From the NCBI RefSeq assembly GCF_007752535.1, contig NZ_CP036426.1:2294001-2358000 (forward strand): a stretch of 64,000 nt of DNA. Direction: 5' to 3'. Positions within the stretch are counted from its first letter, which is position 1. Each line of letters begins with the position of its first letter. Made by a program: the position numbers and the translations under genes. The notes below the pieces were generated by a model. That model searched no databases, was not told the origin of the DNA, and saw only the letters and a list, made by a program, of their open reading frames with translations. This document shows, piece by piece, positions 33,624 to 42,793 of this stretch. The DNA is from Tautonia plasticadhaerens. Lineage in GTDB: Bacteria; Planctomycetota; Planctomycetia; Isosphaerales; Isosphaeraceae.

Positions 33624-35378
33624 TCATTCGCCCTCGGCGGGTGCGGCCTCGGCGTCCGGGGCGTCGAAGTGCGGGACGGTCTCGGGGAGGGACGAGAGGA
33701 ACGCGTCGGCGAAGGCCCGGGCCGACTCCGGGTCGGAGGCGCCGTTGACGCCGCCGAAGGCGTTCCCCTTGAGGAAGATCACGTCGATCAGGCCGAAGTT
33801 CTCGGCGATGAACATGGAATCGGCCGAATCGTGCTCCACCTCCCGGATCTCGGCGTCGAATGCCTCGGCCTCGGCCCTGTATTGGTCGAAGACCTCCCGG
33901 GCCCGCCCCGGGTCGGCATAGGGGCGGATGAACGCCTGCCAGGTGAGATCGCCCTGCGAATAGCTCGCCATGAAGACGTTGGAGAGGAAGGCGTAGCCGA
34001 AGACGTCCTGCGAGACGTACTGCTCGTTCGACCGCCCGGGCCCTTCCGGCAGCAGGGTGAACAGGACGGTCGGGTCGGCCTCCTCCTCCTCGGGCTCGGC
34101 GGGGGGAGCCTCGGCCGACCCGGTCGGCCCACCCCCCTCGGAGGAGGCGAGTGCGGTCGGGGCCACGGCCTCGTCCTCGGGGGCGGAGCCGGGGATGACG
34201 TCGTTGGAGATCCGCCGGGCGAGGGCGAGGGCGAAGTCGCGGAATTCCTCCGACTCGGAGGTCGGGACGATCTGCACGTAGTACGACTTGGCGTGGAAGA
34301 AGACGCTGGTGCCCGAGGCGTATCCGGCGGTCCCCAGCTCCAGGGGCTCGACCTCCTCGGGGCGCTCGGTGCCGTACTTGCCCAGGGCGTTGAGCGGGTT
34401 GGACAGCTCGAAGATGTAGAGCTGGACCTCGTTGGCCGGGTTCCCCTCGGGGTGGTAGAAGGTGTAGGCCATGCCGACCACGTCGTACTGGACGAAGCTC
34501 TCGGCCCGGCCGTCGATCTTCTCGTAGAGGTTCCCGGCGTTGAACGATTCGAGGTAACGCTCGCCGGACTGGCCGATCTCCCAGCCCTCAGGCAGGTCGG
34601 ACAGCGGCAGCAATGCGGCCAGCTCGCGCTGGGGCTCGGGGACTTGGGCCAGCTCGGCCTGCAACTCGGCCGGGGTCAGGCCGGGCCCGGGGGGGGCGGC
34701 CGGCGGGGCCCCGGCGGCGACCGCCTGGGCGCCCCAGTCGAAGCCGGGGGGGGGCATCATGTAGGGATAGGGCATGGTCGGCGGGGCGTTGCGGGCCAGC
34801 TCGATCGGCGGGGCGGTCTCGTCGAGCAACTGCTGGGGGGCGTCGACGCCGACGGCCTTGCGGATCGTCGCCAGCGTCTCCAGGACCTCGGGGATGGCCT
34901 CGGCGGTCGGCGGCGAGGTCGCGGCGGCGGCCCTCAGGCCGATCATCGCCTCGTCCACGGCCTTGACCCCCTCGACCAGCAGCCGCCGCTCCTCCTGGAG
35001 CCTCGTGAACTCGCGCTCGGCGGCCTCGGACAGCTCCCGGGCGTTGCGGTACTGCCGCCCCTGCTCGACGACCGACCACGTCTCGTTGGGGTCGAAGGCG
35101 TAGCGGTCCTCGTCGAAGTGCTGGCTCTTGACCAACAAGGCGAGGATGATCCCCGGCACCCCCATCACCAGCGCCATGCCGCAGACGACCGACCACCACT
35201 CGGGTCGGCGATACGATCGCCCCCGCCGGGTGTTGAGGTATTCCTTGCGACCGAGCAGGACGAATGCGATCGGGGTCGTCGCCAGGGCGATCACGCAGGA
35301 CAGGGCCGCGAGAGCCCAGAGCGGGTCGGCCAGGAACCAGTCCTGGAGGACGGAGAAGGAACCGGTCGGCTGTTCCAT
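33624..35378 (-). CDS. DUF6599-type membrane protein
   Basis: 584 aa. Two N-terminal membrane helices (LWALAALSCVIALATTPIAFVLL and SVVCGMALVMGVPGIILALLV), then coiled-coil stretches around 90-150, a Pro-rich linker (YPYMMPPPGFDWGAQ) and two similar soluble halves. In each half, an aromatic/acidic motif follows a beta-rich core: LYEKIDGRAESFVQYDVVG and QYVSQDVFGYAFLSNVFMASY. A DUF6599-like internal duplication is likely. The start at 35378 (MEQPTGSF) is preferred over an upstream TTG. No enzymatic motif. Context: upstream of DUF362 and polyferredoxin genes. Confidence 0.82.
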   Translation of the reverse strand: MEQPTGSFSVLQDWFLADPLWALAALSCVIALATTPIAFVLLGRKEYLNTRRGRSYRRPEWWSVVCGMALVMGVPGIILALLVKSQHFDEDRYAFDPNETWSVVEQGRQYRNARELSEAAEREFTRLQEERRLLVEGVKAVDEAMIGLRAAAATSPPTAEAIPEVLETLATIRKAVGVDAPQQLLDETAPPIELARNAPPTMPYPYMMPPPGFDWGAQAVAAGAPPAAPPGPGLTPAELQAELAQVPEPQRELAALLPLSDLPEGWEIGQSGERYLESFNAGNLYEKIDGRAESFVQYDVVGMAYTFYHPEGNPANEVQLYIFELSNPLNALGKYGTERPEEVEPLELGTAGYASGTSVFFHAKSYYVQIVPTSESEEFRDFALALARRISNDVIPGSAPEDEAVAPTALASSEGGGPTGSAEAPPAEPEEEEADPTVLFTLLPEGPGRSNEQYVSQDVFGYAFLSNVFMASYSQGDLTWQAFIRPYADPGRAREVFDQYRAEAEAFDAEIREVEHDSADSMFIAENFGLIDVIFLKGNAFGGVNGASDPESARAFADAFLSSLPETVPHFDAPDAEAAPAEGE

Positions 35379-35749
35379 CCTGATTCGCTCGCTCAAGCTC
35401 GGCCCGAGGTTGGCGTGTCGGCATAGGCCCCGAGCTGCATTCTAGTTGGACCACGCTCGATCATGCAATCGGCATTCCCGGCTCGGCCCGGCCGGTGACG
35501 ACGGGCGGGGAGCGTCAGGCGAATCTCCTCCCCAGACGTCCTTCCCCCGTCGAGCCGGATGCCGGACACCGACGTCCCTCGGACGATAGGCGGGCATGAG
35601 GGGCGTCGACGGGAGGCTCCGCCCGGTGACATTCCGATGAATTCAGGATGCGCCGATTGACGCGGCCCCGCGGATGGATATCCTTCGTATTCGGGCCGAT
35701 CCGCGGCGATCGGCCCCGATCAGGGACCAAGCGAGGGCCGATCGAAGCG
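35379..35749. other. Divergent intergenic region
   Basis: 371 bp between the leftward DUF6599 gene and the rightward lipoprotein gene. No supported gene. An A+T-richer stretch near 35437-35480 (TTCTAGTTGGACC, CATGCAATCGG) and another around 35625-35695 (TGAATTCAGGATGC, TCCTTCGTATTCGG) are likely promoter areas for the two directions. Confidence 0.4.
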
Positions 35750-36259
35750 ATGCGTACCCGAGACGAAGCATCCACCCTCCACCTCCCCCTGGCCCCGGCC
35801 ATCCTGGCCGTGCTGCTGGCCGGATGCGGCGGCGAGCCCACCCGCTGGGACGAGGCGCAAGCGGAATCGCGACGGGCCGGGCCGGCGGTCGCCGAGGAGG
35901 CGACGGCCGGCTCCGAGCTCAACGAGTTCTTCCCCGAGGACGAGGGCACCCTCGACGTGGTCTTCACCCAGGAGAAGCCCGGCTTCTCCCAGGCCGACCT
36001 CGTCGACGACGGGGAGACGGTGGCGACGCTCTCGATCTTCGACACGACCAGCAACCCCGAGGCGGCCGGGAAGTTCGCCGACTCGGATGAGGAGCTGGAC
36101 GGCCACCCGATGGCCCAGTCCGGGAGCATGGGCACTGCCCTCCTGGTCGGCGACCGCTATCAGGTCCAGGTCCGCTCCGTCGACGCCGACTTCGACCGGG
36201 CCCGCCGCGAGGAATGGCTCCGGAAGTTCGACCTGGCCGACCTCGCCGCCAAGCCCTGA
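35750..36259 (+). CDS. Lipoprotein of unknown function
   Basis: 169 aa. A lipobox is clear: LAPAILAVLLAGCGG, with the lipid-modified Cys at residue 26. The mature part has an acidic region (FPEDEGTLDVVFTQEKPGF) and a repeated beta-like pattern (ETVATLSIFDTTSNPEAAGKF). It resembles the soluble halves of the neighbouring DUF6599 protein in being a small domain with hydrophobic strands, but I cannot assign a family. The start at 35750 is the Met nearest the signal; an upstream Met at 35648 adds 34 basic residues. Confidence 0.8.
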   Translation: MRTRDEASTLHLPLAPAILAVLLAGCGGEPTRWDEAQAESRRAGPAVAEEATAGSELNEFFPEDEGTLDVVFTQEKPGFSQADLVDDGETVATLSIFDTTSNPEAAGKFADSDEELDGHPMAQSGSMGTALLVGDRYQVQVRSVDADFDRARREEWLRKFDLADLAAKP

Positions 36260-36334
36260 GGCCCCGCCCTCGGGCTCGCAGGCCCCGTGGCCGGCCCCTG
36301 CGCGACCGAACCGCACCCACCGAGACCCACCCCG

Positions 36335-37216
36335 ATGAGCGCCTCGATCTTCAAGCTGGTCGACGACCTGCCCGAGAACAACCTGACCGTCCGCATGCTC
36401 CGGGCGCTCGATTTCGTCGCCCCCGGCCAGTGGACCAACCTCGTCGGCTTCGAGCGCACCATCAAGGAGCTCACCGGCGAGAAAGACGAAGCGATGGTCC
36501 AGAAGGTCGGCGAGCGGGCCATCCACCTCTACAACGACAAGGGGCAGGGCTACCGGAATGCCGTCTGGCTCTACGGCACCGCCGAGGCGATGAGCACGAT
36601 GATCGGCGCCGCCTCCCTGGCCGACAAGGTCGGCGAGAGCTGGAGCATGCTCCGGTTCATCCGCTGGCTCACCCCCAAGGCCGACCGGGCCCAGGCGCTG
36701 GACTTCGGCATCAAGACGGTCATCGAGATGCTCGCCTTCTGCAAGATCAACGGCATGCCGGGCGACCACGTCGGCGACTTCGTCAAGGCCCTGGGCCATT
36801 ACAAGGACGAGGCGCTGATGCGCATGGCCGCGCTGATTTGCGTGGACGGCCTGCTCCCGCTCGGGCCGGACTTCCTCGACAAGGCCATCGACGCCGTCAA
36901 GAAGGGCTCCAAGACGCTGGAGGAGCATGAGGCCTTCCGGCAGATCGAGGGGCTGATCCCCGGCAGCCATGCCAAGAAGGTGGGCGTGATGCGGGAGACC
37001 GTCGAGGGGGTGAGCGGCTGGATGGGCAAGTTCGCCAAGAAGCACCACCTGACCCAGCAGTCGGTCGCCGATCGGCTCGAGGGCTTCGTCGAGGGGGCCG
37101 AGGGGAAGCTCGACTACCTCGCGGCCTTCATCGACGTCTCCACGAACTACTACGAGCACACGGGGATCCAGTCCGTCGCCCGCAGCCTGATCCTCCGGGC
37201 GGTCAACGAGGTCTGA
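36335..37216 (+). CDS. Helical protein of unknown function
   Basis: 293 aa, no signal peptide, nearly all helical, no family recognised. Striking stretches: FVAPGQWTNLVGFERTIKELTG, GYRNAVWLYGTAEAMSTMIG, MLRFIRWLTPKADRAQALDFGIKTVIEMLAF and YLAAFIDVSTNYYEHTGIQSVARSLILRAVNEV. Hydrophobic helices are amphipathic rather than clearly membrane-spanning. Follows the lipoprotein by 75 bp in the same direction, so co-transcription is possible. Confidence 0.75.
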   Translation: MSASIFKLVDDLPENNLTVRMLRALDFVAPGQWTNLVGFERTIKELTGEKDEAMVQKVGERAIHLYNDKGQGYRNAVWLYGTAEAMSTMIGAASLADKVGESWSMLRFIRWLTPKADRAQALDFGIKTVIEMLAFCKINGMPGDHVGDFVKALGHYKDEALMRMAALICVDGLLPLGPDFLDKAIDAVKKGSKTLEEHEAFRQIEGLIPGSHAKKVGVMRETVEGVSGWMGKFAKKHHLTQQSVADRLEGFVEGAEGKLDYLAAFIDVSTNYYEHTGIQSVARSLILRAVNEV

Positions 37217-37270
37217 GCCCGGGAAGCGCCGGGGCACCGCCGGGCGCGGGCCCGTAGGCCCTGCGACGGC

Positions 37271-38176
37271 TCAGGAGAACAGGGACTCCACGAAGGCATC
37301 GGGGTCGAACGGCTGGAGGTCGTCGATCCCCTCGCCGATGCCGACGAACTTCACGGGCAGATCGGTCTGCTGGCGGACGGCGACAACGATGCCCCCCTTG
37401 GCGGTGCCGTCGAGCTTGGTGAGGATGACGCCGGAGCAGTCGATCGACTGGGTGAAGAACTTCGCCTGCTGGATGGCGTTCTGGCCGTTGGTGGCGTCGA
37501 GCACGAGCAGGGCCTCGTGCGGGGCCCCCTCGATCTTGCGGGAGATGATGCCCCGGACCTTCTCCAGCTCCCTCATGAGGTGGGCCTGGGTGTGGAGGCG
37601 GCCGGCGGTGTCGACGATCAGGTAATCGACCTTGCGGGCGAGGGCCCGGTCGCAGGCGTCGTGGGCCACGGAGGCCGGGTCGGCGCCGGGGTTGCCCCGG
37701 ACGATGTCCGAGCCGGAGCGCTCGGCCCAGATGGCGAGCTGGTCGGCGGCGGCGGCCCGGAAGGTGTCGCAGGCCCCCAGCAGGATCGAGTTCCCCTCGT
37801 CCTTGAGCCGCTGGGCGAGCTTGGCGATCGAGGTCGTCTTGCCCGAGCCGTTCACCCCGGCCACGAGGATGACCGTCGGGTTGGTGGTCGCCTTCGCCAG
37901 CGCCCCGGCCTTGGGATCCTGGAGCAGGGCCTTCATCTCCTGCTTCAGGAAGTCGAGCAGGTCCTCGTCGGCCGTCTTGTCGGCGAACGCCTCCCGGACG
38001 CGGTCGATGAGGATCTCGGTCGCCTTCACCCCCACGTCGGCCCGGATCAGCTTGGCCTCCAGCTCGTCGAGGAAGTCCTGGTCGACCTTGCGGCCGAACC
38101 AGGAGCGGACGTCGAACAGCCTGGCGGTCCGGGCGAGGCCCTTCTTGAAGCGGTCGAGGATGTCTTTGAAGGCCAT
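37271..38176 (-). CDS. ftsY: Signal recognition particle receptor FtsY
   Basis: 301 aa, NG domain of the SRP receptor GTPase. Helical N domain (1-85) then the G domain: GVNGSGKTTSIAKLA (P-loop), GACDTFRAAAADQLAIWA, YLIVDTAGRLHTQAHLMREL (G3), ILTKLDGTAKGG (G4) and VGIGEGIDDLQPFDPDAFV (closing motif). The long acidic A domain found in E. coli is absent, as in many bacteria. It delivers ribosome-nascent-chain-SRP complexes to the translocon. Last gene in a leftward nusB-PHP-macrodomain-ftsY run. Confidence 0.96.
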   Translation of the reverse strand: MAFKDILDRFKKGLARTARLFDVRSWFGRKVDQDFLDELEAKLIRADVGVKATEILIDRVREAFADKTADEDLLDFLKQEMKALLQDPKAGALAKATTNPTVILVAGVNGSGKTTSIAKLAQRLKDEGNSILLGACDTFRAAAADQLAIWAERSGSDIVRGNPGADPASVAHDACDRALARKVDYLIVDTAGRLHTQAHLMRELEKVRGIISRKIEGAPHEALLVLDATNGQNAIQQAKFFTQSIDCSGVILTKLDGTAKGGIVVAVRQQTDLPVKFVGIGEGIDDLQPFDPDAFVESLFS

Positions 38177-38310
38177 GATCGTCGGTCGGGGGTCGCGGGG
38201 GGTGGGGGCAATCCGGTCTCGGGTCGGTCGTCGAGGGCCGGGGGCCGGGCCCCCGACGCCGGGACGATCGATCGATTGTACGCGATCGACCCCTCCGTTG
38301 CCCGGCCGGT

Positions 38311-38853
38311 TCAGGCGAGTTCGATCCCCCCGCTGTCCAGCTCGGCGCGATACCGCTTCGCCTCGTCCTCGTCGAAGCAGCAGAAGGTGACCTCCCGGGG
38401 AAGCTCGTGGGCCCGGAGGAAGATCCGGACGGCGTCGATCGCGATGGCGCAGGCCTCATCCTTGGGGTAGCCGAAGATGCCGGTCGAGATGCAGGGGAAG
38501 GCGAGCGTCTCGATCCCGTGCTGGTTGGCGAGCGTCAGCGACTCCAGGTAGCAGGAGCGGAGCAGGGCGGCCTCCCCGGAGCTGCCGCCCTGATATCTCG
38601 GGCCGACGGCGTGGATGACGTGGGGGGCGGGCAGGTCGTAGCCCCCGGTGATCCGGGCCTGGCCGGTGGGGCACCCTTCCAGGGTCCGACATTCCTCCAT
38701 CAGCTTCGGCCCGGCGGCCTTGTGGATCGCGCCGTCGACCCCTCCGCCCCCGAGCAGCGTCTCGTTGGCCGCGTTGACGATCGCCCCGACGGCGAGCGAG
38801 GTGATGTCCCCCTGGACGACTCGGATGCGGTCGTTGGTCGGGTCGGACGACAT
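38311..38853 (-). CDS. Macrodomain protein, probable O-acetyl-ADP-ribose deacetylase
   Basis: 180 aa, one macrodomain covering almost the whole protein. ADP-ribose-binding motifs are intact: RVVQGDITSLAVGAIVNAANETL, LGGGGVDGAIHKAAGP (the GGGGVDGAIH loop), DLPAPHVIHAVGP and TLAFPCISTGIFGYPKDEA. This matches MacroD/YmdB-type proteins, which remove ADP-ribose from O-acetyl-ADP-ribose or from mono-ADP-ribosylated targets. Sits between PHP and ftsY genes on the same strand. Confidence 0.94.
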   Translation of the reverse strand: MSSDPTNDRIRVVQGDITSLAVGAIVNAANETLLGGGGVDGAIHKAAGPKLMEECRTLEGCPTGQARITGGYDLPAPHVIHAVGPRYQGGSSGEAALLRSCYLESLTLANQHGIETLAFPCISTGIFGYPKDEACAIAIDAVRIFLRAHELPREVTFCCFDEDEAKRYRAELDSGGIELA

Positions 38854-38916
38854 GGGGAGGCTCTCCGGGGTCGGTCGGGTGGGGCGAATGCCCGAGATCG
38901 AGTCGAGGGGATGGGA

Positions 38917-39780
38917 TCAGCCCCGGCCGGCGAGCGACCGGAGCCGGTCGAGGTCCGCCGTCGGGGTGGCGATGGCGCCGACCCAGCGCCCGGGGCGATC
39001 GGGGGCGTGGAAGTCAGACCCGGCGATCGGGACGAGCCCGAGCCGATCGGCGATCCCCCGCCATCGGGTCGATCGACGACGGTCCACGCCGGGCCCGTCG
39101 ACCTCCAGGGCCGCGAGGCCGGCGTCCCGATAGGAGGCCAGCCGCTCCATCGACAGATCATAGGGCGGATGCGGCAGCCCCGCAACGCCGCCGGCCCCCC
39201 GGATCAGCGCGATCGCCTCGGCCACCGTCGGCCCCGGCTTGGGCACGGCGGCGGGGCCCTCGTCGCCGAGGTACTTCGAGAAGACGAGCCGGTGCGAGGC
39301 GACCTGTCCCGTCCGGACGAGGGAGTCGGCCAGGTGTTTCCGCCCCAGGGCCGATCGGGGGAAGGTGCGACGGAGGGCCTCCGGATCCACGACCAGGCCG
39401 AGTTCCCCGAGCCGCTCGATCATCCGGTCCAGCCGCTCCCGACGGGCGGCACGGAGGGCGTCGGTGGCCGACCGCAACGCGGGGTCGTCGGGGTCGATGA
39501 AATGGCCGAGGACGTGGACCTCCCGGCCGTCGTCCAGTGCGCCCAGCTCGACCCCGGCGATCAGCTCGACGCCGACCCGTGCGGCCTCGGGCCGGGCGAT
39601 GCCGACGGCCGAGAGGGTGTCGTGGTCGGTGATCGCCACCGCCGAGAGGCCGACGGCGGCGGCGGCCCGGACGACCTCGCCGGGGGAATAGGTGCCGTCG
39701 GAGTGGGTCGAGTGGACGTGCAGGTCGGCGCCCCGGTCGGCCCGGGGCAGGGGGCGGGGCCGGGGGCGTCTCCGGCTCAT
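38917..39780 (-). CDS. PHP-domain phosphoesterase (RnaAM/YciV-like)
   Basis: 287 aa. The PHP metal site is clear: ADLHVHSTHSDGTYSP at the N-terminus, AVAITDHDTLSA, GVELGALDDGREVHVLGHF and the terminal GLVPIAGSDFHAPDRPGR. The 3' end shows AGGVAGLPHP. This arrangement fits YciV/RnaAM (nucleoside 3',5'-bisphosphate phosphatase and 5'-3' exoribonuclease) and the wider PHP family. Start overlaps the stop of nusB (ATGA at 39777-39780), so the two are translationally coupled. Confidence 0.92.
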   Translation of the reverse strand: MSRRRPRPRPLPRADRGADLHVHSTHSDGTYSPGEVVRAAAAVGLSAVAITDHDTLSAVGIARPEAARVGVELIAGVELGALDDGREVHVLGHFIDPDDPALRSATDALRAARRERLDRMIERLGELGLVVDPEALRRTFPRSALGRKHLADSLVRTGQVASHRLVFSKYLGDEGPAAVPKPGPTVAEAIALIRGAGGVAGLPHPPYDLSMERLASYRDAGLAALEVDGPGVDRRRSTRWRGIADRLGLVPIAGSDFHAPDRPGRWVGAIATPTADLDRLRSLAGRG

Positions 39781-40280
39781 GAGGGGTCGGGCTCGGGGCC
39801 GGGCTCGGCCTGGGAGTCGGGGGGCGCCTCTTCCGCCGGGGCGTCGGGGTCTGCGGGCGGGGTGCCCCCCCGGGATTCGAGGGCGGGCCCCTGGAGGCGG
39901 TCGAGGATGCCGTTGACGAACCGGCTCGACTGGGCGGTGCTGTACCGCTTGGCCAGCTCCAGGGCCTCGTTGATGACCACCTTCACCGGCGCCTCGGGGC
40001 GATGGAGCAGCTCGAAGGCCCCCAGGCGGAGGATGTTTCGGTCGATCGCCGCCATCCGCTCCAGCGACCAGTTCTCGGCCACCTTGCCGATCAATTCGTC
40101 GAGCCGACGCTGATTGGATCGGACGCCCGAGATCATCTCGTCCGCGTAGCGACGCAGCTCGGGATCGCGCAGGCGGCGGTGGATGAACCCTCTGACCTCC
40201 TCGGGGGGGATGTCGGGGTTCTGCTCCAGTTGGTAGAGGACTTGAAGCGCGATCTCTCGTCCTCGGGTGCGTCGAGTCAT
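39777..40280 (-). CDS. nusB: Transcription antitermination factor NusB
   Basis: 167 aa. Standard NusB core of about 140 residues: GREIALQVLYQLEQNPDIPPEEV, ADEMISGVRSNQRRLDELIGKVAENWSLERMA, IDRNILRLGAFELLHRPEAPVKVVINEALELAKRYS and SSRFVNGILDRLQGPAL. It ends in a Pro/Glu/Asp-rich tail of about 30 residues that is an accessory extension. NusB works with NusE in rRNA antitermination. Start at 40280 from the Met of MTRRTRGREIALQVLY. First of four same-strand genes. Confidence 0.95.
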   Translation of the reverse strand: MTRRTRGREIALQVLYQLEQNPDIPPEEVRGFIHRRLRDPELRRYADEMISGVRSNQRRLDELIGKVAENWSLERMAAIDRNILRLGAFELLHRPEAPVKVVINEALELAKRYSTAQSSRFVNGILDRLQGPALESRGGTPPADPDAPAEEAPPDSQAEPGPEPDPS

Positions 40281-40641
40281 GGTCGGCCGGGTTGCCGGGT
40301 CGGTGGTCGGTCGGTCGGCGACGGACCGGTCGGGGGGCTCCGTCCGCCCCTCGTGCTCCGCGACCAATCTTAGCCGATCGCTCGTCCCCCCGTGAAGGGC
40401 GCGTGCATCGCCCGCCTCCCGGCCCCGGGGGCGGCCGGGCCGATCCCCGGGAGGGGGGCGGGGCGGTTCGGCCCGGACGGCGGGGGATGGGGCGGCGGGC
40501 GCGACCCTAGGCATCGGGGGCCGATCCTGGCATGATCGATCGGGAGCCGGGCCCGGGGGGACTGCGACTGCCCGCCCGGGAGCCGACGGGCCTCGCGACC
40601 GACCGGGGCCGATCCGAAGCCGCCAGGAGCCCGACCACGCC
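40281..40641. other. Divergent intergenic region
   Basis: 361 bp between nusB (leftward) and the thioredoxin-fold gene (rightward). The less GC-rich patch near 40360-40395 (CGACCAATCTTAGCCGATC) may contain the nusB promoter; nothing else stands out. Confidence 0.4.
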
Positions 40642-41715
40642 ATGACCCACCGCCGACTCGCCGCCCTGCTGATCCTCCTGCTCTGCCCGACCACGGGCGG
40701 GGCCCAGCACGCCACCGGGGACGCCTCCGACCCGATCGGGGCGATCGACGCCGAGTTCGCCGAGAAGTTCCGGGGCCTTGAACGCGAGCGGCTCTCGAGG
40801 CTCGCCGAATTGGCCGGGACGTCGGAGGGGCCACAGGCCGTCCGGGCGTACGAAACCTACTTCCGGAGCGCCCTCGGCGCCGGGCTCTACCAGGAGGCCG
40901 AGCCGGTCGCCCAGCAACTGCTGAGCGACGGCGCCCCCTCGCCGGTGGTCCGCTACCTGGCCGAGGTCGCCAACGTCATGGCCGAGGCCGACCGGGGGGA
41001 CTTCGAGCAGTCGTTCCAGAGCATCATCACCGCGGCCCAGGCCGGCCGTGACGCGAACGACGACGAGGCCGCGCTGGCCCGCCAGGCGCTGCCGGCCTCG
41101 GCCCGCCTCTCGCTGCTGGACACCTATTACCAGCGACTCGTCCAGGCCGGGCAGTACGAGATCGCCCGCAAGGCGTTCGACACCATCAAGCGGAACGCCC
41201 ACGAGGGGGGCGAGCCGTCGGTCGTCGAGTACCTGGACCACCGGATCCGGCAGCTCGACATGATCGGCCGACCGGCCCCGAGCTTCGAGGGCCACGACGT
41301 CGACGGCCGGCTCGTCCGACTGGGGGACTACGCCGGCAAGCCGGTCCTGCTGGTCTTCTGGGCCACCTGGCACCGGCCGAACGTCGAGCAGGTCGCCTGG
41401 ATGAAGGAGGCGATCGGCCCGTACCGCGACAAGGGCCTGCAGATCATCGGCGTCAACCTCGACTCCATGTCGGAGGCCAACCGCCCGATCGCCGAGGTGG
41501 CCCCCGAGGTCCGACGCTACGTCCTGGAGTACAACATCCCCTGGCCGAACATCATCAACACCCGGGGCGACGGCGACATCTCCGACGCCTACGGCGTGAC
41601 CGAGATCCCGGCCAACGTCCTCATCGGCCGCGACGGCCTCATCTCCGCGCTCGACCTGAGCCAGTCGACCTTCGCCCGGGAGGTCGACAAGGCCATGGGG
41701 GCCGGGGCGGAGTGA
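40642..41715 (+). CDS. Exported TlpA/thioredoxin-fold protein lacking the CxxC motif
   Basis: 357 aa. A signal peptide (LAALLILLLCPTTGGAQ) is followed by a helical repeat region (residues 30-205) and a C-terminal thioredoxin-like domain starting IGRPAPSFEGHDVDGRLVRLGDYAG. The strand LLVFWATW is followed by HRPN where family members have CxxC, so both redox Cys are replaced by His and Asn. The cis-Pro region EIPANVLIGRDG is kept. Thus the fold is intact but dithiol chemistry is lost. It may act as a binding protein. The start at 40642 fits the signal peptide. Confidence 0.87.
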   Translation: MTHRRLAALLILLLCPTTGGAQHATGDASDPIGAIDAEFAEKFRGLERERLSRLAELAGTSEGPQAVRAYETYFRSALGAGLYQEAEPVAQQLLSDGAPSPVVRYLAEVANVMAEADRGDFEQSFQSIITAAQAGRDANDDEAALARQALPASARLSLLDTYYQRLVQAGQYEIARKAFDTIKRNAHEGGEPSVVEYLDHRIRQLDMIGRPAPSFEGHDVDGRLVRLGDYAGKPVLLVFWATWHRPNVEQVAWMKEAIGPYRDKGLQIIGVNLDSMSEANRPIAEVAPEVRRYVLEYNIPWPNIINTRGDGDISDAYGVTEIPANVLIGRDGLISALDLSQSTFAREVDKAMGAGAE

Positions 41716-41732
41716 CCCGGCAATCCACCTCG

Positions 41733-41767
41733 GCTCCCCTCCCCCCTGAACCGGGGGAGGGGGGAGC
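41733..41767. terminator. GC-rich hairpin between convergent genes
   Basis: CTCCCCTCCCCC-type arm (about 41734-41746) and a complementary GGGGGAGGGGGGAG arm (41753-41766) separated by a short loop (TGAACC). The arms pair with one or two bulged G. It lies between the convergent thioredoxin-fold gene (ends 41715) and the next gene (ends 41800) and could serve both. No T-tract. Confidence 0.5.
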
Positions 41768-41799
41768 GTCGACTCGGATCGGCCGACGGGCGCCGACCC

Positions 41800-42612
41800 T
41801 CAGTAAGGCGGGGGCGGCGGGGGCGTGCTCCCCTGCGGCTGCTGGGCGACGCTCCGCTCGGCGGACTGTGCCAGCCCGTCGTAGAGCGACAGCAGGAACA
41901 GGTGGAAGGTGTCGGCGACCCGGGCCGTCGAGTTCTCCCGGACGAACTGCAGCGCGGGCTGGCCGTAGTCGAGCAAGGCCTGGCGGGCCCCGGCGACGGA
42001 GGAGACGCGGGCGAACCCCATCGCCTGCTCTTCCTGGACCACCTCCGTGATGGCCGAGTCCGCCCGGTCTCGCTGATTGACCAGGTCTCCGGAGATCGGC
42101 GCGTCGGCCGGCCAGACGACCCGGTCGTCGTCGTTGACGAAGCTGGAGAGGTCCATCACCGGCCTCGGGACGGCCGGTCGCCCGGCGGCCGGGGCGTTCA
42201 CCGGCTCGGCGGCGTTGGCGACGTCCGAGGCGGTGGCCCGGGTCCCGGGGATCGGCGTGCCCCGTCGGCGGCGGTCGACGTCGATCCCCCGCATCGACTG
42301 GATGTCGTATCGAGTCTGCATCGCGACCTGCTCTTGCCGGTAGCCGAAGCGGTCGGGGGTGGAGAGCGAGGTCCGGTTCAGTGCCTCCTGGTCCATGCCG
42401 GCCCGGGTCACCGCGACGCGGTCGAGGGTGCTGACCGACGGCGGGGTGTAGGGGTGCAGGAACGCGCCGTAGCCCCAGCCGCCGAAGCCGCCGAAGCCGA
42501 ACTGGGCGTCGGCCCGTCCCGAGGCGACGAGCACCAGGGCGAGTGCGGCCAGCGAGGCCCGCGCGAGGGCCCGGCTCGATCGGGGAGAGGTCCGGGGCTG
42601 GAGCGTCGTCAT
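41800..42612 (-). CDS. Secreted protein of unknown function
   Basis: 270 aa. Signal peptide: SLAALALVLVASGRADA. Next is a Gly/aromatic-rich segment FGFGGFGGWGYGAFLHPY, then a soluble region without known domain and a Pro-rich end STPPPPPPY. I recognise no family; the Gly-rich N-terminus is common in planctomycete exported proteins. The start at 42612 (MTTLQPR) is in front of a signal peptide; a more upstream start would add unrelated Arg-rich residues. Confidence 0.75.
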   Translation of the reverse strand: MTTLQPRTSPRSSRALARASLAALALVLVASGRADAQFGFGGFGGWGYGAFLHPYTPPSVSTLDRVAVTRAGMDQEALNRTSLSTPDRFGYRQEQVAMQTRYDIQSMRGIDVDRRRRGTPIPGTRATASDVANAAEPVNAPAAGRPAVPRPVMDLSSFVNDDDRVVWPADAPISGDLVNQRDRADSAITEVVQEEQAMGFARVSSVAGARQALLDYGQPALQFVRENSTARVADTFHLFLLSLYDGLAQSAERSVAQQPQGSTPPPPPPY

Positions 42613-42793
42613 CGTGTTGCGGTCCCGTCGGCGTCTTGGGCGATCCGTCGAGGAGGTCTTCGGCCGCTCCGAGCGACTCCCGGCACATCCGAGGCCGGTC
42701 GGCCCGGGCCGACCGGCCTCGCTCGCGCCGTCGCCTCCAATCATAGGTCTCCCGGGACCGATCCACAACGCCGACGACCGGGGTCGAAGGGGG

